Source: Syntrophomonadaceae bacterium
GTDB lineage: Bacteria; Bacillota; Syntrophomonadia; Syntrophomonadales; Syntrophothermaceae
Assembly (NCBI GenBank): GCA_029907055.1
Contig: JARYMO010000098.1
Location: 1 to 6,028, forward strand
Reading direction: 5' to 3'
DNA length: 6,028 nt
How positions within the stretch are numbered: position 1 is the stretch's first letter; each line of letters opens with the position of its first letter. A model generated the notes under the pieces. It ran no database searches and was not told the DNA's origin. It saw only the letters and a list, made by a program, of their open reading frames with translations. Positions 1 to 5,284 of the stretch are shown one piece after another. A program made the translations under genes and the position numbers.

Positions 1-302
1 AATCGCGGGGGGCGTACTACGGCCTGGGGCTCGACTTCTCGCTGCTCCACTTCGACCTGCTGCACTTCGTCCGCCGCGCCTGGCGCGACACCCTGCCCGA
101 CTGCCGGCTGACCAGCCTGGAGGAACACCTGCTGGGGTGCGGGCGGGAGGAAGACGTCCCCAGCGCCCTGGTGCCCGACTTCTATACCAGCTACCTGCAC
201 ACCGGCAATCCAGGACCGCTGGTGCCCATCGTGGAGCACAACCGCAGGGACCTCCTGACCATGCTGGCGGTGCTGTTCAGGTTGTGGGAGGAGCGGGAGT
301 AG
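1..302 (+). CDS. mrfB: MrfB/YprB-family RNase H-like exonuclease, 3' end only
   Basis: This is the C-terminal 99 codons of a gene whose start lies before the window; the frame runs from base 3 to the TAG at 300-302. The translation matches the end of the YprB/MrfB ribonuclease-H-like family (RNase_H_2): the 'LPDC.L..LEEHLLG..REEDVPSALVP..Y..YL.TG' segment, then 'VEHNRRDLLTM'. The His (237-239) and Asp (249-251) of HNRRD form the HxxxD of a DnaQ-type (DEDDh) exonuclease active site; the earlier acidic motifs are off the window. In Bacillus subtilis MrfB is an exonuclease acting with helicase MrfA in a UvrABC-independent repair route for mitomycin C damage. The helicase directly downstream supports the call. 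The last residues (RLWEERE) end shortly after the exonuclease motif, so no extra C-terminal tetratricopeptide-like region is present after it. Confidence 0.85.
   Translation, partial: SRGAYYGLGLDFSLLHFDLLHFVRRAWRDTLPDCRLTSLEEHLLGCGREEDVPSALVPDFYTSYLHTGNPGPLVPIVEHNRRDLLTMLAVLFRLWEERE
287..293 (+). promoter_or_regulatory. Ribosome binding site of mrfA, inside the end of mrfB
   Basis: GGAGGAG lies 9 bases before the GTG at 303 and within the last codons of the upstream gene. It supports the GTG start over the later in-frame ATG at 432, which would remove the conserved N-terminal segment. Confidence 0.7.
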
Positions 303-2564
303 GTGGAGGTAGAAGCCCTCGTCCAGCAACTCTTCCCCGACCGCGCCGGCGTCCACCTGCACGCCATCCCCGCCCGCCCGGCCCGCTACGGCGAGCCGGT
401 CCCGCCGCTCCCGCCGTCCTGGCAGAGGGTGATGGCCGGGCGGCGACTGTACTCGCACCAGTGCCGGGTGCGGGAGCTGGTGCGCAGCGCCCGCAACGTC
501 ATCGTCACCACCTCCACCGCCTCGGGCAAGACGCTGGCCTTCGCCCTGCCGGTGATGGAGGCGCTGGAAACGGATGCCGCCGGCACCGCGCTGTTCCTGT
601 GCCCCACCAAGGCCCTGGCCAATGACCAGCTGGCCACGCTGCGCGAGCTGGAGCGGTTGACCGGCCACGACCTGGGGGCGGCAGTGTACGACGGGGACAC
701 CCCGACGGCGCGCCGCCCCGCCATCCGCGAGCGCTCGCGCCTGGTCATCACCAACCCGCACGAGCTGCACCACCTGCTGCCCTGGCACCACAAGTGGGCG
801 AGGTTCCTGCGCGGCCTGCGCTTCGTGGTCATCGACGAGGCCCACTCCTACCGGGGGGTGTTCGGTTCTCACGTCGGACTCCTGCTGCGTCGCCTGCGGC
901 GCATCTGCCGGCACTACGGCACCGCCCCGCAGTTCATCCTGGCCTCGGCAACGCTGGCCAATGCTGCCGAGTTCGCAGGGCGCCTGACCGGACTGCAGTG
1001 CGTGCTGGTGGACGAGGACGGGGCTCCGCGCGGGGAGAAGGGCTTCGTGCTGGTCAACCCCTACGCCCGCGGGGCCGCCCGGCGGGGCCTGCTCGCCGAG
1101 ACCACCCGCATCTTCACCCACCTGGTGGCGCAAGGCCTGCAGGTGCTGTGCTTCGTGGGCTCCCGGCGGGCGGCGGAAACGCTGGCGATGCAGGCGCGGG
1201 CGGCGCTGGAGGAGCGGTCTCCCGGCCTGGGGGAGACCGTCGCCGCCTACCGGGCCGGCTACCTGCCCCACGAGCGGCGGGAGTTGGAGGCCGGCCTGAA
1301 GCGGGGGAGCCTGCGCGGGGTGGTCTCCACCAACGCCCTCGAACTGGGCATTGACATCGGCTCGCTGGACGCGGTGGTGCAGTGCGGCTACCCGGGCACC
1401 ATGGCCTCCACCTGGCAGCAGGCGGGGAGGGCGGGTCGCGGCCTGGCACCCTCGGTGGTGTTCATGGTGGCGGGCTTCAACCAGCTCGACCAGTATTTCG
1501 TCCGCCACCCGGAGCGCTTCTTCTCCGCGCCGCACGAGCATGCCATCGTCGATGTCGCCAACCCGCACGTGCTGTGCCCGCAGCTGATGTGCGCGGCGGC
1601 CGAACTGCCGCTGGCCGAAGGCGACCGCGAATTCTTCGGCGAACCCCTGGCGGAGGCTGCCGCCGTGCTGTCGGCGTCGCGCCTGCTGAGGCCGACAGCG
1701 CGTGGGCTGGCCTATGCCGGTCGCGGCCGGGTCACCGAGCAGGTGAGCCTGGACGGCGCAGACCCCGACACCTTCGTGGTGCGTTGCCAGGACCAGGTAC
1801 TGGAAACGCTGAGCCGGCAGCAGGCCTTCCGTGAGGCCCACCCCGGGGCCATCCTGTTCCACCGGGGCGACAGCTACGAGGTGCTGGCCCTGGACCTGGA
1901 GACGGGGATCATCGAGGCCCGGCGCTGCGAGTGCGACTACACCACCGAGGCGGTGAAAACGGCACGCATCGAGGTGGGGAAGGCCAGCCGGAGCCGCCGC
2001 TGGCAGGACTTCACCGCCTGGTTTGGAGAGCTGCGCATCGACGAGCGCTACACCGCCTACAAGGTGGTCTCGCGGGAGAGCGTGGTGGCGGTGAAGCCGC
2101 TGGACCTGCCCGAGTCCACCTTCACCTCCCAGGGGCTGTGGTTCTGCCTTCCGGCCGGGGTGGTCCGCGAACTGCAGGCAGCGGGCCTGGACCTGGCGGG
2201 GGGGTTGCACGCAGCCGAGCACGCCCTCATCGCGGTCATGCCCTTCCACGTGATGTGCGACCGCTGGGACATAGGCGGGGTGTCCACCCCCGAGCACGCC
2301 AGCACCGGCGGGCCATCCATCTTCATCTACGACGGCTACCAGGGGGGGATGGGCCTGGCGCAGCGGGGGTTCGAGCTGCTGCCGGAGTTGGTGCGCACCG
2401 CCCGCCAGCTGGTAGAGGACTGCACCTGCCGGGGCGGCTGCCCGGGCTGCGTGTATTCGCCCAAGTGCGGCAACCTCAACCAGCCCATGGACAAGCAGGC
2501 GGCGCTGCTGCTGCTGCGCGCGCTGGAGCAGCGCTGTGCCGGCCCGGCCCCCGCGGCGACCTGA
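303..2564 (+). CDS. mrfA: MrfA/YprA-family DEAH helicase with C-terminal zinc-binding domain
   Basis: A 753-residue superfamily 2 helicase, close to the roughly 750 residues of B. subtilis MrfA. Motifs in order: LYSHQ (49-53), Walker A TSTASGKT (70-77), PTKALANDQ (101-109), DEAH (178-181), SAT (215-217), the TNALELGIDIG motif V (343-353) and QQAGRAGR motif VI (372-379). A probable winged-helix linker follows, then the DUF1998/MZB domain, with the IYDGYQGGMGLA signature (675-686) and a cysteine cluster C707, C709, C713, C716 and C722, expected to bind zinc. MrfA is a DNA-dependent ATPase and 3'-5' translocase, proposed to unwind damaged DNA for the MrfB nuclease. The GTG start directly follows the mrfB stop and has a GGAGGAG site 9 bases upstream, so translation is probably coupled. 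All helicase and cysteine motifs look intact. A generic YprA-like helicase is the only real alternative name. Confidence 0.93.
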   Translation: MEVEALVQQLFPDRAGVHLHAIPARPARYGEPVPPLPPSWQRVMAGRRLYSHQCRVRELVRSARNVIVTTSTASGKTLAFALPVMEALETDAAGTALFLCPTKALANDQLATLRELERLTGHDLGAAVYDGDTPTARRPAIRERSRLVITNPHELHHLLPWHHKWARFLRGLRFVVIDEAHSYRGVFGSHVGLLLRRLRRICRHYGTAPQFILASATLANAAEFAGRLTGLQCVLVDEDGAPRGEKGFVLVNPYARGAARRGLLAETTRIFTHLVAQGLQVLCFVGSRRAAETLAMQARAALEERSPGLGETVAAYRAGYLPHERRELEAGLKRGSLRGVVSTNALELGIDIGSLDAVVQCGYPGTMASTWQQAGRAGRGLAPSVVFMVAGFNQLDQYFVRHPERFFSAPHEHAIVDVANPHVLCPQLMCAAAELPLAEGDREFFGEPLAEAAAVLSASRLLRPTARGLAYAGRGRVTEQVSLDGADPDTFVVRCQDQVLETLSRQQAFREAHPGAILFHRGDSYEVLALDLETGIIEARRCECDYTTEAVKTARIEVGKASRSRRWQDFTAWFGELRIDERYTAYKVVSRESVVAVKPLDLPESTFTSQGLWFCLPAGVVRELQAAGLDLAGGLHAAEHALIAVMPFHVMCDRWDIGGVSTPEHASTGGPSIFIYDGYQGGMGLAQRGFELLPELVRTARQLVEDCTCRGGCPGCVYSPKCGNLNQPMDKQAALLLLRALEQRCAGPAPAAT

Positions 2565-2614
2565 AGCCAGGCGGCGTGCGGTATGGCGGGTCGATCGTGC
2601 TGCCCCGGTCACCC

Positions 2615-3310
2615 TCAGCCATCGGGGGGCTGACCGCCGTGCAGCGCGCGGTACAGCAGGTAGGAGTGCACGATGGGGCCCACGGCCATCACCAGGATGG
2701 CGGCGAAGAACACCCAGGCCCCCCACCCCGCGCGCACCGGGGCGGTGGCCAGGCACACCAGCGAGCCGGCCACCCACAGCCGCCCCGCGGCCCGGTGGGT
2801 GCGTTGCCAGACCTCTTCGCTGGCCAGGGTCCAGGGGGTGCGGATGCCGACGAAGTAGTTGTGCCGGAATTGCCCCATGACGTTGCCGATGAGAAGGAAG
2901 AGCAGGGCGACCCCGGCTTTGACCGCCAGTCCCACGTCCACCGCCGCCCCCAGCGCGCTGGCCAGGGTGATGCCGTAGAGGCCGGCCATGAACAGCACCA
3001 GGCCCCAGCGCAAGAGGCGGTAGGCGCCCGCGAAGCGGGGGTAGTTGTCCCGGCGGGGGTCGACGAGGGGGAGCACCAGCATCAACACGTACAGGCCCAG
3101 CGCCATGCCGGGGATGAAGAAGGCCCCGAAGGCGCGTGGGGCATAGGCATCAACCTCGCCGCGCAGGTTCCAGTGGGAAGGGACCTGCTCCGGCAAATGC
3201 GGGTGGGCCCACAGGGCGACGCCGAACAGGCCCAGCAGCACCAGCCAGATGGGCCAGTCGCCCCCCACGGTGGCACCGTCCAGCCGGTAGGCGGCCGGTC
3301 GCTCGTTCAT
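2615..3310 (-). CDS. sdpI: SdpI-family integral membrane protein (DUF1648 + SdpI)
   Basis: A 231-residue membrane protein. It begins with a DUF1648-type segment: a hydrophobic helix (about 19-36) followed by 'LPEQVPSHWNLRGEVDAY' (39-56). Further membrane segments lie at about 63-84, 101-123, 125-146, 176-193 and 197-221, making six in all. The SdpI-family signature 'NYFVGIRTPWTLASEEVW' (151-168) is clear. In B. subtilis SdpI confers immunity to the SdpC killing peptide and, when bound to it, sequesters the repressor SdpR at the membrane. Other family members may serve as general envelope-stress or immunity proteins. The ATG at 3310 overlaps the stop of the repressor gene by ATGA, and GGGAGGGG (3316-3323) lies 5 bases upstream, so the two genes are translationally coupled. 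No toxin gene is visible in the window, so its ligand is unknown. The symbol reflects family, not proven orthology. Confidence 0.85.
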   Translation of the reverse strand: MNERPAAYRLDGATVGGDWPIWLVLLGLFGVALWAHPHLPEQVPSHWNLRGEVDAYAPRAFGAFFIPGMALGLYVLMLVLPLVDPRRDNYPRFAGAYRLLRWGLVLFMAGLYGITLASALGAAVDVGLAVKAGVALLFLLIGNVMGQFRHNYFVGIRTPWTLASEEVWQRTHRAAGRLWVAGSLVCLATAPVRAGWGAWVFFAAILVMAVGPIVHSYLLYRALHGGQPPDG

Positions 3311-3591
3311 CGAGACCCCTCCCTTTCCTGCGCGTCCATCATTTCGAACAGCCAGCCCAGCAGCTCCTGGAACACCGTGGTGTTGAGGGAATAGGCCACG
3401 TGCTGGCCGCGGCGGAGATCCTGTACCAGCCCGGCCCGTTTCAGCACGTTCAGGTGGTGGGAGTTGCTGGGCCGGGACAGCGCGAAGCGCTGGGCGATCT
3501 CGCCGGCGGAGAGGTCGCCCTTTGCCAGCATGCGCAGGATCTGGCGCCGGGTGCCATCGGACAGCGCCTTGAAGACCAGGGTGAAGTGCAT
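3307..3591 (-). CDS. sdpR: ArsR-family repressor, SdpR-like
   Basis: A 94-residue winged-helix regulator. It opens 'FKALSDGTRRQILRML' (7-22) and has the helix-turn-helix 'SAGEIAQRFALSRPSNSHHLNVLKRAGLV' (28-56), then the beta wing 'RRGQHVAYSLNTT' (60-72) and a C-terminal dimer helix. The 'SLNTTVFQELLGW' tail and the SdpI-type partner gene match the SdpR subgroup. The protein has no cysteine, so it lacks the classic ArsR/SmtB metal-binding CxC motif and is unlikely to sense metal that way. SdpR represses its own operon until SdpI captures it; the same circuit is inferred here. I chose the ATG at 3591 because GGAGGAG lies 5 bases upstream and family members begin near this point. An in-frame TTG at 3621 would add ten residues unlike the family. 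Confidence 0.85.
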   Translation of the reverse strand: MHFTLVFKALSDGTRRQILRMLAKGDLSAGEIAQRFALSRPSNSHHLNVLKRAGLVQDLRRGQHVAYSLNTTVFQELLGWLFEMMDAQEREGSR

Positions 3592-3596
3592 CGGCT

Positions 3597-3603
3597 CTCC
3601 TCC
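3597..3603 (-). promoter_or_regulatory. Ribosome binding site of the sdpR-like gene
   Basis: On the minus strand GGAGGAG sits 5 bases before the ATG at 3591. This decides that start over the in-frame TTG at 3621. Confidence 0.75.
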
Positions 3604-3627
3604 ACTGCCTGCTGGCGGCAAGCGATG

Positions 3628-3647
3628 AGATGGTTTTCAAAACATCT
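3628..3647 (-). promoter_or_regulatory. Candidate operator of the sdpR-sdpI pair (imperfect palindrome)
   Basis: The 20 bases read AGATG-G-TTTT-C-AAAA-CATCT on the plus strand: arms AGATG/CATCT and TTTT/AAAA, with one extra G in the left arm. The site is AT-rich in otherwise GC-rich DNA and ends 36 bases upstream of the sdpR start. ArsR-family repressors bind palindromes of about this size next to their own promoters. No convincing -35/-10 pair could be fixed here; TTGTTA on the minus strand just upstream (3647-3652) is a weak -35 candidate. Confidence 0.5.
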
Positions 3648-3816
3648 AACAAAAGGGTAGCACGGAGTGGGCACGCACACCAGCGCAGGTCGGCATCCGC
3701 GGTGGGGGACGATGGCGAAGAGCGGGAGGAGGACCTGGAGAGCGGGGAACGCACACGACCGGCAGGGGGCCCGTGCGCCGCGCCCTGATGGGAACGGCCG
3801 CTGGTGGCGCAGTGAG

Positions 3817-3840
3817 CCCCCCTGCCAGGGGCGGGGGCGG
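3817..3840 (-). terminator. Weak GC hairpin downstream of yedF
   Basis: CCCCT (3819-3823) and AGGGG (3827-3831) are inverted around GCC, with more C and G runs on each side, 18 to 30 bases after the yedF stop. No T-run follows on the minus strand, so an intrinsic terminator is doubtful. It may be a chance product of base composition or a processing hairpin. Confidence 0.2.
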
Positions 3841-3848
3841 GGTGGCGG

Positions 3849-4427
3849 CTAGAGCGTGATGGTGCGGGTGGCCGAGGCCAGCGCCTCCAGGGCCGAGTAC
3901 ATGTTAGTGACCTGGCCCACCTTGAGCTGGCCCTTGAGGCCGTAGTAGTCCAAGCAGGTGCCGCAGACCAGGATGGCCACCCCCTTGTCGGCCAGCGCGG
4001 ACAGGTGGTCCAGCACCTCGGAGCCCTCGGTGGCCAGGAACACCCCGCTGTTCATGAACACCAGCGTGCGCAGCTGCCCGATTTCGTTGAGCGCGTACAG
4101 GTAGCTCTTCATCAGGATGCTGCCCAGCTCTTCGGGGCCGCTGCCAAAATAGCGGCTGGTCACCAGGCAGGCCAGGGAGGCACCGGCGATCTCGTCCCCC
4201 TGGCTCCTGTCCCGGCCCGGCTGCAGCAGCAGCCTGAACTCGCCTTCGCCTTCCGTGACGGAGACCCGGTAGCCCTGGCTGGCCGCCAAGCGGCTGACGT
4301 TTTCCACCGCCACGCGGTTGTCGACCACGGTGACGATAGCGTCGTGCGGCGCTTCCTCCATGGCTCTCTTGGTGAGGACCACGGGCTGCGGGCAGGCCAG
4401 CCCGCGCGCATCAACGCGGCGTTCCAT
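3849..4427 (-). CDS. yedF: YedF-like sulfurtransferase-like protein, TusA + DsrE domains
   Basis: A 192-residue two-domain protein. The N-terminal TusA-like domain (about 1-70) carries 'DARGLACPQPVVLTKRAM', with the CPQP motif at 12-15 and C12 as the expected persulfide or selenide carrier. After a short linker, a DsrE-like domain (about 83-192) includes 'FMNSGVFLATEGSEVLDHL' and 'VCGTCLDYYGLKGQLKVG', with C155 and C158, then 'VTNMYSALEAL'. This layout and length match the 'sulfurtransferase-like selenium metabolism protein YedF' family, typically found in genomes that use selenophosphate and selenium-dependent molybdenum hydroxylases. A role in delivering reactive sulfur or selenium is inferred, and no partner enzyme is in the window. 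The start is taken at ATG 4427, with AGGAAGGA 9 bases upstream. An in-frame ATG at 4436 adds three residues and has poorer spacing. It has its own promoter at 4509-4537 and is transcribed alone. Confidence 0.87.
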   Translation of the reverse strand: MERRVDARGLACPQPVVLTKRAMEEAPHDAIVTVVDNRVAVENVSRLAASQGYRVSVTEGEGEFRLLLQPGRDRSQGDEIAGASLACLVTSRYFGSGPEELGSILMKSYLYALNEIGQLRTLVFMNSGVFLATEGSEVLDHLSALADKGVAILVCGTCLDYYGLKGQLKVGQVTNMYSALEALASATRTITL

Positions 4428-4436
4428 GTACACCAT

Positions 4437-4444
4437 TCCTTCCT
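4437..4444 (-). promoter_or_regulatory. Ribosome binding site of yedF
   Basis: AGGAAGGA on the minus strand ends directly before ATG 4436 and 9 bases before ATG 4427. The spacing favours 4427. The distal half lies inside the inverted repeat at 4442-4453. Confidence 0.55.
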
Positions 4445-4453
4445 GTGAACAGG
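4442..4453 (-). repeat. Short inverted repeat covering part of the yedF ribosome site
   Basis: CCTGT and ACAGG flank two bases. In RNA this would be a 4-bp stem with a 4-base loop, and it includes the first bases of the AGGAAGGA site. It might modulate yedF translation, but it is short and could be chance. Confidence 0.3.
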
Positions 4454-4461
4454 GCCTCGCG

Positions 4462-4478
4462 GATAACCTGCGGTTATC
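4462..4478 (-). repeat. Perfect inverted repeat GATAACC-3-GGTTATC in the yedF leader
   Basis: Seven-base perfect arms (4462-4468 and 4472-4478) are separated by three bases. The repeat lies about 25 to 40 bases after the predicted transcription start and 35 bases before the yedF start codon. The AT-rich arms stand out in GC-rich DNA. The form suits either a repressor operator just downstream of the promoter or a small RNA hairpin with a three-base loop. I do not recognise the binding protein. Confidence 0.5.
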
Positions 4479-4508
4479 AGTCAGCGGCGCCTTCTCAACG
4501 GCAGTTCC

Positions 4509-4537
4509 ATTGTAGCCAGGGGGGTGCCGGGCGTCAA
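4509..4537 (-). promoter_or_regulatory. Housekeeping-type promoter of yedF
   Basis: On the minus strand TTGACG (4532-4537) and TACAAT (4509-4514) are separated by exactly 17 bases. Each matches five of six bases of the -35 and -10 consensus. The expected start of transcription is near 4502, giving a leader of about 75 bases before the yedF ATG. Confidence 0.75.
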
Positions 4538-4618
4538 CGCGCGCGGTGGGGCAGCGGGCCGGGAAAGGACCGGTGCGCGGGCGCAGCAGCTGTCCCTCTT
4601 TCCACCATACAACCGCAA

Positions 4619-4652
4619 CGGACAGGGCGGGGCCTGCTCCTGTCCGCAGGCC
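4619..4652. repeat. Two interleaved inverted repeats upstream of the HAD promoter
   Basis: CGGACAGG (4619-4626) is inverted as CCTGTCCG (4639-4646), eight perfect bases with a 12-base spacer. Inside that spacer GGCCTGC (4631-4637) is inverted as GCAGGCC (4646-4652), seven perfect bases with an 8-base spacer. The two pairings interleave. They end six bases before the predicted -35 at 4659, so they are more likely DNA operator sites than transcript structure. High GC content raises the chance of coincidence. Confidence 0.4.
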
Positions 4653-4658
4653 GGCCGC

Positions 4659-4688
4659 TTGTGGCCGACGGAGGCGACGGGGTACAAT
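4659..4688 (+). promoter_or_regulatory. Predicted promoter of the HAD-cobU transcript
   Basis: TTGTGG (4659-4664) and TACAAT (4683-4688) are separated by 18 bases. The -10 matches five of six consensus bases, while the -35 keeps only the TTG core. Transcription would begin near 4695, about 55 bases before the HAD start codon. Confidence 0.55.
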
Positions 4689-4749
4689 AACAGACACGTG
4701 CGGGCTTAGCGCGAGCCTGACGCGACGACGCGGAGAAGGGGGCGGAACT

Positions 4750-5220
4750 ATGATTCAGGTATCCATCCCGGGAAAGCCGGACCTGGAGCTGCACCACCTG
4801 CTGCTGGACATGAACGGGACGCTCACGGTGGACGGTGTGCTGCTGGACGGCATCAGGGAGCGGCTGGAGTTCCTCAAGCCCAAGCTGAATGTGTACATGC
4901 TCACCGCTGATACCTTCGGCACTGGAGCGCAGGTGGCTGAAGAGCTGGGGATCGAGCTGTTCGCGGTGGGGGCAGTCAACGGGGGCGAAGACAAGCAGGA
5001 CTTCGTGGCCGGCCTGGAGCCGCCGGGGGTGGTGGTCATCGGCAACGGCGTCAACGACGTGCTGATGATGGCCGCCGCCGACCTGGCTATCGCCGTGCTG
5101 GGGCGCGAGGGCTGTGCGCTGGCGGCGCTGCGCGAGGCCGACGTGGCGGTGCGCGACGTGAACGACGCGCTGGATTTGCTCATCAACCCGCGGCGGCTGG
5201 TGGCCACGCTGCGTTCGTGA
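4750..5220 (+). CDS. Soluble P-type-ATPase-like HAD protein (COG4087 type)
   Basis: A 156-residue cytosolic HAD-fold protein without membrane segments. Motif I is 'LLLDMNGTL' (17-25), with nucleophile D20; motif II is T52 in 'MLTAD'; the motif III lysine is probably K82; motif IV is 'VIGNGVNDVLMMAAADLAIAV' (96-116), with N102/D103. The second position of motif I is Asn22, not the Asp of ordinary HAD phosphatases, and motif IV reads GNG rather than GDG. Both features fit the 'soluble P-type ATPase' group, which resembles the phosphorylation domain of cation pumps without the transporter part. The substrate is unknown, and phosphatase activity is inferred from the fold only. AAGGGGG (4736-4742) lies 7 bases before the ATG. 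The gene is followed by cobU on the same strand after 64 bases, so cotranscription is likely, but a cobalamin role is not shown. Confidence 0.8.
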   Translation: MIQVSIPGKPDLELHHLLLDMNGTLTVDGVLLDGIRERLEFLKPKLNVYMLTADTFGTGAQVAEELGIELFAVGAVNGGEDKQDFVAGLEPPGVVVIGNGVNDVLMMAAADLAIAVLGREGCALAALREADVAVRDVNDALDLLINPRRLVATLRS

Positions 5221-5235
5221 GACGGGCGGAGAAGA

Positions 5236-5270
5236 ACCCGGCGGCCGGATGGCAGCCGGCCGCCGTGGGT
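5236..5270 (+). repeat. Strong GC hairpin between the HAD gene and cobU
   Basis: GGCGGCCGG (5240-5248) is perfectly inverted as CCGGCCGCC (5256-5264) around a seven-base loop. ACCC (5236-5239) can extend the stem by pairing with GGGT (5267-5270) across a two-base bulge. It ends one base before the cobU ribosome site and has no T-run. A processing, stability or translation-control role is possible; an intrinsic terminator is unlikely. Confidence 0.55.
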
Positions 5271-5271
5271 C

Positions 5272-5278
5272 AGGAGGA
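5272..5278 (+). promoter_or_regulatory. Ribosome binding site of cobU
   Basis: AGGAGGA lies 6 bases before the ATG at 5285. This decides the start over the in-frame ATG at 5249, which falls in the hairpin loop. Confidence 0.8.
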
Positions 5279-5284
5279 GATGGC

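Larger units (their letters stand above)
3592..3848. other. Intergenic region between yedF 3' end and sdpR 5' end
   Basis: No gene of recognisable family lies in these 257 bases. The sdpR-proximal part (to about 3660) is AT-richer and holds the ribosome site and candidate operator. The rest is strongly GC-rich. A 62-codon open frame on the plus strand here has no ribosome site or family resemblance, and I regard it as chance. Confidence 0.6.
4428..4749. other. Divergent control region between yedF and the HAD gene
   Basis: This 322-base gap holds the yedF leader and promoter (4437-4537), a central GC-rich stretch (about 4538-4618) in which I see nothing definite, interleaved inverted repeats (4619-4652), and the HAD-gene promoter and leader (4659-4749). 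No coding region is convincing. Open frames from the neighbouring genes extend into it but lack family resemblance there. Confidence 0.65.

Noticed and set aside
2605..2635. Possible terminator between the convergent mrfA and sdpI genes (TCAGCC/GGCTGA, 2615-2633)
   Set aside because: A six-base stem covers the sdpI stop codon, but neither strand has a following T-run, so I could not support a terminator.
1931..3394. A 487-codon open frame on the plus strand running from inside mrfA across the sdpI gene
   Set aside because: It overlaps two well-supported genes in other frames, its translation is low-complexity (Gly, Ala, Arg, Pro, His, Gln rich) with no family motif, and long chance frames are expected in GC-rich DNA.
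3311..3754. Upstream extension of the sdpI frame to 3754 (379 codons in total)
   Set aside because: The extension overlaps the sdpR gene in another frame and shows no family resemblance; the ATG at 3310 has a good ribosome site and matches the family N-terminus.
4428..4697. Upstream extension of the yedF frame to 4697
   Set aside because: It reads through the predicted promoter and leader, and the TusA domain begins only at about 4427; the extra residues look like chance translation.
5221..5284. Cobalamin riboswitch before cobU
   Set aside because: The 64-base gap is too short and lacks the B12-box sequence; only a simple GC hairpin is present.
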